Origin: an uncultured Lachnospiraceae bacterium
Lineage (GTDB): Bacteria; Bacillota; Clostridia; Lachnospirales; Lachnospiraceae
Assembly (NCBI GenBank): GCA_947384285.1
Contig: CANDGI010000010.1
Location: 1 to 64,000 of the forward strand
Direction: 5' to 3'
DNA: 64,000 bases
Positions within the stretch are counted from its first letter, which is position 1. Each line of letters starts with the position of its first letter. Shown piece by piece: positions 17,547 through 25,194 of the stretch. The position numbers were made by a program, and so were the translations under genes. The notes beneath the pieces are model-generated. The model was not told the DNA's origin, did not search any database, and was given only the letters and a program-made list of their open reading frames with translations.

Positions 17547-18059
17547 ATGGATTTAGGTTTAACAATTATGGATATGGCAGGATCCACCCCGGAACACTCG
17601 GCAGTTATTGTGAATTTTGTATCTGCCATACGAAAGCAATTGAAAAACAGTACATGTTTTGTATTCTCCGATAATGTACAGTACAAATGGCAGGCGCAGG
17701 ACGGAGAAGAAAAAACGGTGGTTCCTGATGCGTCTATAAACTGCCAGACAAAAAAGAAAAGAGGGAGCAGTTTTGTGGGTATCCCCCGTTTCGTTATGGA
17801 GGTTTTAAGCCCTTCGACGGAAAAGCATGACCGCAATGAAAAAATGGAGTTATACAGACAGCAGGAAATTGAGGAATATTGGATTGTAGATTGGCGAAGA
17901 AAGAAAATTGAGATATATGAGTTAGATTATGAGAATGGAATCCCAAAATATTATTTGTGGGAGACGATTACAGAATCCAATAAAGATGAGTTAAAATTGA
18001 TTCATTTCCCAAGCGTCAAAATAACCTTTGATGAATTATTTGATGAGATAGAGCTGTAA
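17547..18059 (+). CDS. Uma2-family (DUF820) nuclease-fold protein
   Basis: A 170-residue protein resembling the Uma2 family, which has a PD-(D/E)XK restriction-endonuclease-like fold. VVPDASI near residue 65, RFVMEVLSPSTEKHD near 84 and a YRQQEIEEYWIVDWRRKKIEIY block near 107-128 carry the expected acidic and Lys positions. Biological role is unknown; such genes are often found as lone or multi-copy cargo. ATG at 17547 follows GCGGAGG. Confidence 0.8.
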   Translation: MDLGLTIMDMAGSTPEHSAVIVNFVSAIRKQLKNSTCFVFSDNVQYKWQAQDGEEKTVVPDASINCQTKKKRGSSFVGIPRFVMEVLSPSTEKHDRNEKMELYRQQEIEEYWIVDWRRKKIEIYELDYENGIPKYYLWETITESNKDELKLIHFPSVKITFDELFDEIEL

Positions 18060-18202
18060 AATCTGATGTAAACAGAATGTATTTATGACAGTATATGAAC
18101 CGGGCTGCAATGGAAAAAATATTGGGAGGACAGCTTCAGAAAAAAATGAAGAAGTTTTAACATTTTCTTAGGAAAGAAACAACAGAATATTAAAGCAAGA
18201 AG

Positions 18203-18246
18203 AAAACCCGTTTTGTAAAATTAATTTATGAAACAGGTTTTTTTAT
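18203..18246 (+). terminator. Probable terminator after the Uma2-family gene
   Basis: AAACCCGTTTT and AAACAGGTTT form an imperfect stem and end in a run of T residues at 18238-18244. Confidence 0.6.
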
Positions 18247-18330
18247 GTGACAATTTCGTCATATAAAAGTCACCTGCCTGTCATTTGAGAAGGGTAATAT
18301 ACCTATCAGATGAAAAAAGCCAAAAAAGAA

Positions 18331-18494
18331 GGCTAATGCGAAGCATTATTCGAAATGCCTTCCGACGATTTGCCGCCGGAGCGAAGGGGGCATTTCATTG
18401 GACAAGGAAGAAACCTAATGCAAAACATTATTCGAAATGCTTTCCGACGATTTGCCGCCGGAGCGAAGGGGCATTTCATTGAAAAAGGAGAAAC
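18331..18494 (+). repeat. Dispersed palindromic repeat, two tandem copies in the ligase leader
   Basis: Two copies of an about 80-bp unit (18331-18414 and 18415-18494) precede the ligase start; a third copy is at 45176-45262 before the gerA-type gene. Each has GAAATGC and GCATTTC arms around TTCCGACGATTTGCCGCCGG and ends with an RBS (AAGGAAG or AAAGGAG). Each also carries an ATG that could encode a short peptide beginning M-R/Q-S/N-IIRNAF. It could act as a folded leader or simply be a mobile repeat. Confidence 0.8.
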
Positions 18495-18498
18495 AATT

Positions 18499-19554
18499 AT
18501 GGAAGAAAACAACAGAAAAAAAATCGCAGTTTTATTTGGAGGGTGTTCCAGTGAATATGAAGTTTCCTTGCAATCAGCATATGCGGTGATTACCCATATG
18601 GATACCAGGAAATACGAACCGGTTTTGATCGGGATTGCCAAAGATGGCAGATGGTATCTCTACCAGGGGGAGCCTGACAGTATACCTGCTGATACCTGGT
18701 GCAGGGAAGATAAATGTATTCCAGCTGCCGTTTCTCCTGATAAAAATCTTCATGGGATTCTTTTGCTGAAAGAGCAGGGGATAGAAGAAATTTCGTTAGA
18801 CGCCGCTCTTCCTATTCTGCATGGGAAAAACGGAGAAGACGGAACGGTGCAGGGGGCACTGGAGCTGGCAGGGATACCTTTGATTGGCTGTAATACCATG
18901 AGTTCCGCTATCTGTATGGATAAGGAGACGGCGCACCGCCTGGCCAAAGAGCGAGGGGTGAAAGCGCCAAAATCCCATACTGTTTCCAAGGGGGAACTGA
19001 ATGAGATGCAGTTAAGAATCTGGGGCAGGGAGTTGGGCTATCCCCTTTTTGTGAAACCTCTGCGGGCAGGTTCCTCTTTTGGGATTACCAGGGTGGAAAA
19101 GGCAGAGGATTTGCAAAAGGCTGTGGAACATGCATTGGAATATGATTCCTATGTGATTTTGGAAGAGATGATAGAGGGCTTTGAGGTGGGCTGCGCAGTG
19201 TTGGGAACGGAGGAACTGGTGACAGGCGCTGTAGATGAAATAGAGTTGTCGGAAGGGTTCTTTGACTTTACAGAAAAATATACGCTGAAATCATCAAAGA
19301 TTCATGTGCCTGCCAGGATTTCCCCAGGAAAGGCAGAAGAAATCAAGGAAACGGCAAAAGTGATTTACCGAGGGCTGGGATGCAGCTGTTTTGCAAGAGT
19401 TGATATGTTTTTGACGTCAGAAGGAGAGATTTATTTCAACGAGGTAAACACAATTCCCGGCTTTACGTCCCATAGCCGCTATCCCAGCATGATGAAGGCC
19501 GCAGAGATTTCCTTTGAGGATCTTTTGTCCCGGTTATTAGAATTGCAGGAATAG
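18499..19554 (+). CDS. VanG-type D-alanine-D-serine (or D-alanine) ligase
   Basis: A 351-residue ATP-grasp D-Ala-D-X ligase acting in peptidoglycan precursor synthesis. EYEVSLQSA near residue 18, HGKNGEDGT near 104 and NEVNTIPGF near 313 define the family. GFFDFTEKYTLKSSKI near 250-265 and SHSRYP near 325 match the VanC/E/G branch as I remember it, where the Phe and Arg contact D-serine; ordinary Ddl enzymes lack SHSRYP. ATG at 18499 follows AAAGGAG. An in-frame ATG at 18418 inside the repeat would add 27 residues. The two VanT-like genes directly downstream support D-serine use. Confidence 0.85.
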   Translation: MEENNRKKIAVLFGGCSSEYEVSLQSAYAVITHMDTRKYEPVLIGIAKDGRWYLYQGEPDSIPADTWCREDKCIPAAVSPDKNLHGILLLKEQGIEEISLDAALPILHGKNGEDGTVQGALELAGIPLIGCNTMSSAICMDKETAHRLAKERGVKAPKSHTVSKGELNEMQLRIWGRELGYPLFVKPLRAGSSFGITRVEKAEDLQKAVEHALEYDSYVILEEMIEGFEVGCAVLGTEELVTGAVDEIELSEGFFDFTEKYTLKSSKIHVPARISPGKAEEIKETAKVIYRGLGCSCFARVDMFLTSEGEIYFNEVNTIPGFTSHSRYPSMMKAAEISFEDLLSRLLELQE

Positions 19555-19742
19555 GCTGCATATATGAATTTGGAGGAAGCGTCCCGATGATTAGAATTGC
19601 AGGAATAAGCTGCATATATGGATTTGGAGGAAGCGTCCCGATGATTAGAATTGCAGGAATAAGCTGCATATATGAATTTGGAGGAAGCATCCCGATGATT
19701 AGAATTGCAGGAATAGGCTGCATATATGGATTTGGAGGAAGC
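19537..19742 (+). repeat. 54-bp tandem repeat carrying RBS and ATG, four units
   Basis: Units start at 19537, 19591, 19645 and 19699 (the last partial). The first contains the ligase stop codon. Each has TTTGGAGGAAGC followed 5-6 bases on by an ATG (19587, 19641, 19695, 19743), all in one frame. Upstream starts would add up to three copies of an 18-residue segment (MIRIAGISCIYGFGGSVP) to the next protein. The repeat looks like amplification of a gene junction with its translation start. Confidence 0.9.
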
Positions 19743-20789
19743 ATGAGACAGAAAAAGAATTATGGGGCCATTGATAATTTCCGCCTGGCTGCGGCATTTT
19801 TCATTGTTGCAATCCACACAGGGCCGCTGCAGTCCTTTAGTGAGACAGGGGATTTCCTTGTAACTTATTGTATGGGGAGGGTGGCGGTGCCGTTTTTTCT
19901 GATGGTAACAGGCTTTTTTGTGCTGGCGCCCTATCAGAAATTTTTAGGCCGCACTTCGGAGCGAGCAGAAATGGCGGCCTTAAAGGTAAAAAAATTTCTG
20001 AAAAAAACAGCTGTTTTATATGGCGTGGCAACTCTTTTATATCTGCCGGTGAAACTTTATGCCAAGCAGTGGAGTGAAAACCTTGGGGACTGGTTCAAGG
20101 AGTTATTTTTTGACGGAACCTTTTATCATCTGTGGTATCTTCCGGCGGTGTTGCTGGGCTGTTTCTTGTTGATTGGGATGATGCATTGTCTCAGTCCCCT
20201 GACCATATCTTTGATAACCTTTCTTTTATACATAGCCGGGACGGCAGGGGACAGCTATTATAAGCTGGCAAGCCAGGTTCCTGCCATTAAAAGTATTTAC
20301 GAAGGAATCTTTGGCATCAGCTCTTATACCAGGAATGGAATATTTTTTGCACCGGTCTTTTTGTGGATGGGTGTTTTGATTGCCAATGGAAAATTAGAGA
20401 TGGACACACGCAAAGCAGCCATAGGGCTGGGGGCATCTATGGCAGGGATGTTAGGGGAAGGGCTTTTGACCTTTGCCCTGGAGTGGCAGAAGCATAACAG
20501 CATGTACCTTTTGCTGATTCCTGTAATGTTTTTTCTGTTTGAGCTGCTGCTCTCGATGGAGGGAAAATCCTTTGGAATAGTGCGTGATTTGTCTATGTGC
20601 GTTTATATCATCCATCCCATCAGCATCATTCTTGTGCGTGGGGCAGCGGATGCGGTGAAAATGACAGATTTGCTTGTAAAACAGTCGCTGGTTCATTATT
20701 TGGCAGTTTGCGGGGCGTCGCTGGCTCTTTCGTTTGCGGCGGCGAAGGCAATGGAATGGATCAAAACCAGAGCATGGGAGGTGGGATGA
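19743..20789 (+). CDS. Acyltransferase-3-like membrane protein (VanT membrane half)
   Basis: A 348-residue integral membrane protein with about ten helices, starting NFRLAAAFFIVAIHTGP as in acyltransferase-3 and VanT N-terminal domains. In VanT serine racemases this domain is fused to a racemase domain and is thought to move L-serine across the membrane. Here it ends in ATGA overlapping the racemase start, so the two halves are separate but coupled. ATG at 19743 follows GGAGGAAGC; three earlier in-frame starts lie in the 54-bp repeats. Transport of serine is inferred. Confidence 0.8.
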   Translation: MRQKKNYGAIDNFRLAAAFFIVAIHTGPLQSFSETGDFLVTYCMGRVAVPFFLMVTGFFVLAPYQKFLGRTSERAEMAALKVKKFLKKTAVLYGVATLLYLPVKLYAKQWSENLGDWFKELFFDGTFYHLWYLPAVLLGCFLLIGMMHCLSPLTISLITFLLYIAGTAGDSYYKLASQVPAIKSIYEGIFGISSYTRNGIFFAPVFLWMGVLIANGKLEMDTRKAAIGLGASMAGMLGEGLLTFALEWQKHNSMYLLLIPVMFFLFELLLSMEGKSFGIVRDLSMCVYIIHPISIILVRGAADAVKMTDLLVKQSLVHYLAVCGASLALSFAAAKAMEWIKTRAWEVG

Positions 20790-21907
20790 TGTACCAAAAA
20801 GGACGGGCATGGATTGAGCTTAACATGGAACATTTAAAACATAATGTGGAGCAGTTCCGCTTGCTGCTTCCGCCGGGCTGTGCTTTGATGCCGGCAGTAA
20901 AGGCAAACGCCTACGGCCATGGAGCAGTTTTGATTTCCAAGGCTTTGCAGGATCAGGGAATCCAAAGCTTCTGCGTGGCTTCTGCCGCGGAAGGCATAGG
21001 GCTGCGCAAGGAAGGGATTACCGGGGAAATCCTGGTGCTGGCATATACCCATCCAGAGCAGTTTGGCGATTTGATAGAGTATCATCTGACCCAGACGGTG
21101 GTGGACGGAAATTATGCAAAGCAGCTGCAAAATGACGGGCGGAAATTCACGGTTCATGTAGGAATTGATACAGGAATGCACCGGCTGGGAGAGCGATGGG
21201 AGAACCTGGAAGAAATTGTAGAAATTTTTCAGATGCCCAATTTGAAAGTGTCTGGAATCTATTCCCATTTATGTGTGCCGGATGGAAAGGATGCCAGGGA
21301 GCAGGCCTACACCTTGGAGCAGGTTCATCATTTTGAGTATGTAGTGGAGGAGCTTCACCGAAGGGGAATCCATGGGTTTAAGCAGCATCTGCAGGGAAGC
21401 TATGGGATTTTAAATTATTCCCAATTGTGTTTTGATTATGCCAGGGCAGGGATTGCGCTGTATGGGATTTTAAGCGGAAAGCAGGATAAAATAAATGCAT
21501 CTGTGGAGTTAAAGCCAGTGCTGTCCCTGAAAGCCAGGGTAGAGAGCGTGAAAATGCTGTACCAGGGGGAGGGCGCTGGATACGGACTGGCCTACTGCGC
21601 AGACAGGAACCATAAAATTGGTATCTTGTCTATCGGGTATGCAGACGGAATTCCGCGAAGCTTATCCAACCGGGGGCAGGTGCTATGCAACGGAAAAACT
21701 GCTCCTATCATAGGCCGTATCTGTATGGACCAGATGCTTGTGGATGTCAGTGGGATTAATCAGGTAAAGCCTGGGGATGAGGCCGTGTTGATTGGAAAAT
21801 CAGGTGAAATGGAAATCCGCGCGGAGGATGTGGCTGGATGGGCGGGAACCATCAGCAATGAAATTTTAAGCAGGATGGGGCAGCGGCTGGAGCGGGTGGC
21901 AGTTTAA
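20786..21907 (+). CDS. Alanine racemase-fold serine racemase (VanT racemase half)
   Basis: A 373-residue PLP racemase. The PLP Lys is in VKANAYGHG near residue 38, and the catalytic Tyr in AGYGLAY near 265. Near residue 355 it reads TISNEILSR; in alanine racemases the equivalent position is Tyr (TxxYE), and VanT proteins have Asn, a change linked to serine racemisation. The protein is therefore likely to make D-serine (and perhaps D-alanine) for the adjacent VanG-type ligase. It starts in the ATGA of the membrane gene; a second ATG follows at 20789. No vanX or vanXY gene is in the window. Confidence 0.85.
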   Translation: MMYQKGRAWIELNMEHLKHNVEQFRLLLPPGCALMPAVKANAYGHGAVLISKALQDQGIQSFCVASAAEGIGLRKEGITGEILVLAYTHPEQFGDLIEYHLTQTVVDGNYAKQLQNDGRKFTVHVGIDTGMHRLGERWENLEEIVEIFQMPNLKVSGIYSHLCVPDGKDAREQAYTLEQVHHFEYVVEELHRRGIHGFKQHLQGSYGILNYSQLCFDYARAGIALYGILSGKQDKINASVELKPVLSLKARVESVKMLYQGEGAGYGLAYCADRNHKIGILSIGYADGIPRSLSNRGQVLCNGKTAPIIGRICMDQMLVDVSGINQVKPGDEAVLIGKSGEMEIRAEDVAGWAGTISNEILSRMGQRLERVAV

Positions 21908-22045
21908 TGGTTATCCCTTTGTTTCGGAGCTGCATTTGAAAAAAGGGACGACTTGTAATATAATAGATGCGTCAGCTTTTTAAGTTGAATAACGTGAAGC
22001 TGTTTCAGGAAAAGCTGAAACAATGGACGCAGGAGGAAAAGGGCA

Positions 22046-23143
22046 GTGAAGGATGAAAAAATCAAATTTCCGTTAGAAAAAATTGTAGACCCATTGCTTC
22101 AATGGTTCGGGGAAAACGCAAGGTCGCTTCCCTGGAGGGAAATGCCTACGCCCTACCGTGTCTGGGTATCGGAAATTATGCTCCAGCAGACCAGGGTCCA
22201 GGCAGTAATGCCGTATTTTGAACGGTTTCTTACAGCGCTGCCAGATGTAGAAGCCTTGGCAGAATGCGAGGAGGAAAAATTATTAAAGCTCTGGGAGGGG
22301 CTTGGGTATTACAACCGGGTGCGGAATATGCAGACAGCGGCCAGGCAGGTGATGGAGGAGCACGGAGGGAGCCTTCCGGCGGATTATGGGAAGCTTTTAA
22401 AGCTAAAGGGAATCGGCCATTATACAGCAGGAGCCGTTGCCTCCATTGCTTACGGGATTCCTGTCCCGGCGGTAGATGGAAACGTCCTCAGGGTCATTAC
22501 CAGGGTGTCGGCAGACCATTCCGACATTATGAAACAGTCTTTCCGCACGAAGGTGGAAATGGCGTTGCAGGAAATTATGCCAAAGCATGCCGCCAGCAGG
22601 TTTAATCAGGCATTGATGGAATTAGGAGCCACGGTCTGCCTTCCCAATGGCGCGCCCTTGTGTGAAAAATGTCCCTGGAAGGAGTTTTGCGAGGCAAAAA
22701 AGCAGAATCTTTGGACGGAAATCCCAGCCAAAAGCAAACCGAAGCCTAGAAGAATAGAAGAAAAAACTGTATTTATTATCCAGGATGGAGAAAAAACAGC
22801 GCTCCAAAAAAGACCCTCCAAAGGGCTTCTGGCAGGCATGTATGAATTTCCAAATACCAGCGGGCGCTTGACCGAGGAGGAGGCGCTGATTTGGGCTAAG
22901 AAGCAGAATTTATCCCCCATCCGCATTCAGAAGCTGGAGCCTGCAAAGCATATTTTTTCCCATGTAGAGTGGCATATGACAGGATATGTGATCCGGGTGG
23001 ATGAGCTTTCCGAAGAAAAGGGTAATCTGCTGTTTGTGGAGGCTATGGAGACGGAGGAGCGTTATCCAATTCCCGCAGCTTTTGGCGCATATACGAAATA
23101 TATGAACATCCGTCTTGGAAATGAAAAATTTCTGGATGATTGA
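22046..23143 (+). CDS. mutY: A/G-specific adenine glycosylase
   Basis: A 365-residue base-excision repair enzyme removing A mispaired with 8-oxoG. MLQQTRVQAV lies near residue 46; the helix-hairpin-helix LKGIGHYTAGAVASIAYG is near 120, followed by the catalytic Asp in PAVDGNVLRV. Four Cys of the iron-sulfur cluster are in C-X6-C-X2-C-X5-C near 198-214. The C-terminal NUDIX-like 8-oxoG recognition domain is present. The start is GTG at 22046 with AGGAGG upstream; no in-frame ATG lies near. Confidence 0.93.
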   Translation: MKDEKIKFPLEKIVDPLLQWFGENARSLPWREMPTPYRVWVSEIMLQQTRVQAVMPYFERFLTALPDVEALAECEEEKLLKLWEGLGYYNRVRNMQTAARQVMEEHGGSLPADYGKLLKLKGIGHYTAGAVASIAYGIPVPAVDGNVLRVITRVSADHSDIMKQSFRTKVEMALQEIMPKHAASRFNQALMELGATVCLPNGAPLCEKCPWKEFCEAKKQNLWTEIPAKSKPKPRRIEEKTVFIIQDGEKTALQKRPSKGLLAGMYEFPNTSGRLTEEEALIWAKKQNLSPIRIQKLEPAKHIFSHVEWHMTGYVIRVDELSEEKGNLLFVEAMETEERYPIPAAFGAYTKYMNIRLGNEKFLDD

Positions 23144-23158
23144 AATAAGGAAAGAGGA

Positions 23159-23181
23159 GCCGGTGCTGTTTCAGCACCGGC
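23159..23181 (+). terminator. Hairpin after mutY
   Basis: GCCGGTGCTG and CAGCACCGGC are perfect 10-bp arms with a 3-base loop, 15 bp after the mutY stop. There is no T tract, so termination efficiency is uncertain. Confidence 0.6.
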
Positions 23182-23434
23182 ATTCATATGAAAAAGATAT
23201 ATATAAAAAAGTGAGGATACACTGTGTGAACGGGAGGACCTTGCCCTAAGGCAAGGCTATGAAAAAGATATTCAAAATTAAAAGTAATGTTTTCTTTTAT
23301 GGTACTTAGTATATCCGTGAAATATGACAGTGGTATGTTCATAATATGAGAATTGTGTAAAAAAAATATGAACAAATTTATTTCTTGTAATCTTTTTGTA
23401 TGGAAATTTTTGAAAAAAATATTAAGGAAAAAAT
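23182..23434. other. Non-coding spacer before the glycosyltransferase
   Basis: An AT-rich stretch with one small hairpin, CCTTGCC (23239-23245) with GGCAAGG (23250-23256). No frame with an RBS or family signature was found. Confidence 0.5.
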
Positions 23435-23463
23435 TTGCCTATTTCTGGCAGGATGTGTATAAT
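23435..23463 (+). promoter_or_regulatory. SigA-type promoter for the glycosyltransferase
   Basis: TTGCCT at 23435-23440 and TATAAT at 23458-23463 with a 17-bp spacer, about 110 bp before the start codon. Confidence 0.7.
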
Positions 23464-23572
23464 AATATAGTATTTTGCCGGGGGAGACCGGTATATGGGA
23501 GAAATTTATGCAAAAACTAAGAAGAAAGTTTCTTAGAAAAAAGTTGTAAGTTTGATAAAAAGGAGAAAAGGA

Positions 23573-24589
23573 ATGAAATTATTATCAGTTGCAATCCCAA
23601 GCTATAATTCACAGGATTATATGGAACATTGTATAGAATCTTTGCTGGCTGGCGGGGAGGATGTAGAAATTCTTGTGGTAGATGATGGCTCTACAGACCG
23701 TACGGCAGAGATTGCAGACAGCTATGCCAGCAAGTATCCAACCATTGTCAAGGCCATCCATCAGGAGAACGGCGGCCATGGGGAAGCGGTGAATGCTGGA
23801 ATCCGCAATGCCACCGGGCTGTTTTTCAAGGTGGTGGACAGCGACGATTGGGTAGACGAGGAAGCCTATCAGAAGATTCTTTCCACGCTGCGGGAATTAT
23901 CTGGCGGAAGCACGGTTTTGGATATGCTGATTAGCAATTTTGTATATGAAAAGGAAGGGGCAAAGCATAAAAAGGTGATGAAGTATACCGGAACCTTGCC
24001 GGAAAACAGGATTTTCGGCTGGAACGACGCAAAGCATTTCCATAAAGGCCAGTATATTTTGATGCATTCCGTGATTTACCGCACCCAGCTGCTGCGGGAA
24101 TGCGGCCTGGAACTGCCGAAACATACTTTTTATGTGGACAATCTTTTTGTGTATGTGCCATTGCCCCATGTAAAAAATATGTACTACTTGAACGTGGACT
24201 TTTACCGCTATTTTATTGGCAGGGAGGACCAGTCGGTAAATGAAAAGGTAATGATCCGCCGGATCGACCAGCAGATTAAGGTAAATAAGATTATGGTGGA
24301 AACGGTAGACCTGTGGAAGCTGCCAAACCGCAGGCTTCGGAAATATATGTTTAATTATCTGGAAATCATTACGGTTGTTTCCACCATCATGCTGATTCGT
24401 TCCGGTACGAAAGAAAACCTGGAGAAAAAGCGGGAATTATGGAAGTATCTCAAGGATTATGATTTACGCCTGTTTTGGCATCTGAGGAATGGAATTATGG
24501 GCCAGGCTATGAACCTGCCAGGCAGAAGCGGCAGGAAGATTTCTGTTGCTGCCTATAAGATATCCCAGAAGGTAGTTGGATTTAATTAA
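23573..24589 (+). CDS. Family 2 glycosyltransferase
   Basis: A 338-residue GT-A fold enzyme. The nucleotide-sugar site is visible as LSVAIPSYNSQDYM at the start, VVDDGSTDRT near residue 38 and the DXD-like KVVDSDDWVD near 85. No membrane helices are evident, so it is a soluble or peripheral enzyme of polysaccharide or glycolipid synthesis. ATG at 23573 follows AAGGAGAAAAGG. It stands alone between promoter and terminator, so acceptor and donor sugar are not indicated. Confidence 0.88.
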   Translation: MKLLSVAIPSYNSQDYMEHCIESLLAGGEDVEILVVDDGSTDRTAEIADSYASKYPTIVKAIHQENGGHGEAVNAGIRNATGLFFKVVDSDDWVDEEAYQKILSTLRELSGGSTVLDMLISNFVYEKEGAKHKKVMKYTGTLPENRIFGWNDAKHFHKGQYILMHSVIYRTQLLRECGLELPKHTFYVDNLFVYVPLPHVKNMYYLNVDFYRYFIGREDQSVNEKVMIRRIDQQIKVNKIMVETVDLWKLPNRRLRKYMFNYLEIITVVSTIMLIRSGTKENLEKKRELWKYLKDYDLRLFWHLRNGIMGQAMNLPGRSGRKISVAAYKISQKVVGFN

Positions 24590-24611
24590 CAGAAAACCAA
24601 AAGCATTTGAA

Positions 24612-24718
24612 AAGAGGCTGTCGGAAAATGACAAGTGATCCGCAATATATACTGTGGCGCCTTTCACGGCACAACTATATATTGCAGGTAAATTCCGTTT
24701 TTCGGCAGTCCTTTTTTA
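24612..24718 (+). terminator. Long hairpin terminator
   Basis: GGCTGTCGG (about 24614) pairs with a CGGCAGTCC stretch near 24703, enclosing a second stem GCAATATATA/TATATATTGC. A T run follows at 24712-24718. Confidence 0.65.
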
Positions 24719-24721
24719 TCC

Positions 24722-24768
24722 TTGCTTTTCTGCCTTATTTGTATTATACTATATAATACAAATAAGGC
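24722..24768 (+). promoter_or_regulatory. Promoter with overlapping GntR operator
   Basis: TTGCTT (24722-24727) and TATACT (24745-24750) are spaced by 17 bp. A perfect 17-bp inverted repeat, GCCTTATTTGTATTATA and its complement (24732-24748 and 24752-24768), covers the -10. The placement suggests autorepression by the YtrA-type regulator encoded 20 bp downstream. Confidence 0.75.
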
Positions 24769-24787
24769 AAAAGGCGGAAACTGAACT

Positions 24788-25183
24788 ATGATAATGAAAC
24801 TGGATTTCGCAAGCAGCGTACCCATTTACCAGCAGATCAGGGATCAGATTGTCCAGGCGGTAGCGGATGGGATTTTCATGGATGGAGACAGGCTTCCCAC
24901 GATAAGGGCGCTTGCCCAGGAAGCAGGAATCAACACAATGACTGTGAATAAAGCATATCAGCTTCTGAAGCAGGAAGGGTATATAATCACAGACAGGCGC
25001 AATGGCGCTACGGTTCAATGCGCCGGCGGTAAGAAAAGGGCAGTGGAGAAGAAGGTGAAAAAGGAACTGGAATTACTGGCAGCAGAGGCCAAGATTGCAG
25101 GGATTTCCCAGGAGGAATTTTTAGCATTGTGCAGGGAAACCTATGGGGAACAGAAAAATGATTTAAGTGTTTCGAAAAGTTAG
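24788..25183 (+). CDS. GntR family regulator, YtrA type
   Basis: A 131-residue short GntR protein with an N-terminal winged helix (PIYQQIRDQIVQAVADG near 12-28, LPTIRALAQEAGINTMTVNKAYQLLKQEGYI near 35-65) and only a short helical tail, as in YtrA. Such regulators bind palindromes over their own promoters and usually control transport or membrane genes in the same operon. Here the next gene, 11 bp on, encodes a membrane protein. The ATG at 24788 lacks a strong RBS; an ATG at 24794 is a close alternative. Confidence 0.88.
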   Translation: MIMKLDFASSVPIYQQIRDQIVQAVADGIFMDGDRLPTIRALAQEAGINTMTVNKAYQLLKQEGYIITDRRNGATVQCAGGKKRAVEKKVKKELELLAAEAKIAGISQEEFLALCRETYGEQKNDLSVSKS

Positions 25184-25194
25184 GAGGTCAGACT

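Noticed and set aside
18499..21907. Mobile vancomycin-resistance cassette
   Set aside because: No vanXY/vanX, no adjacent vanRS and no transposon ends are visible, so an intrinsic cluster is more likely than an acquired cassette.
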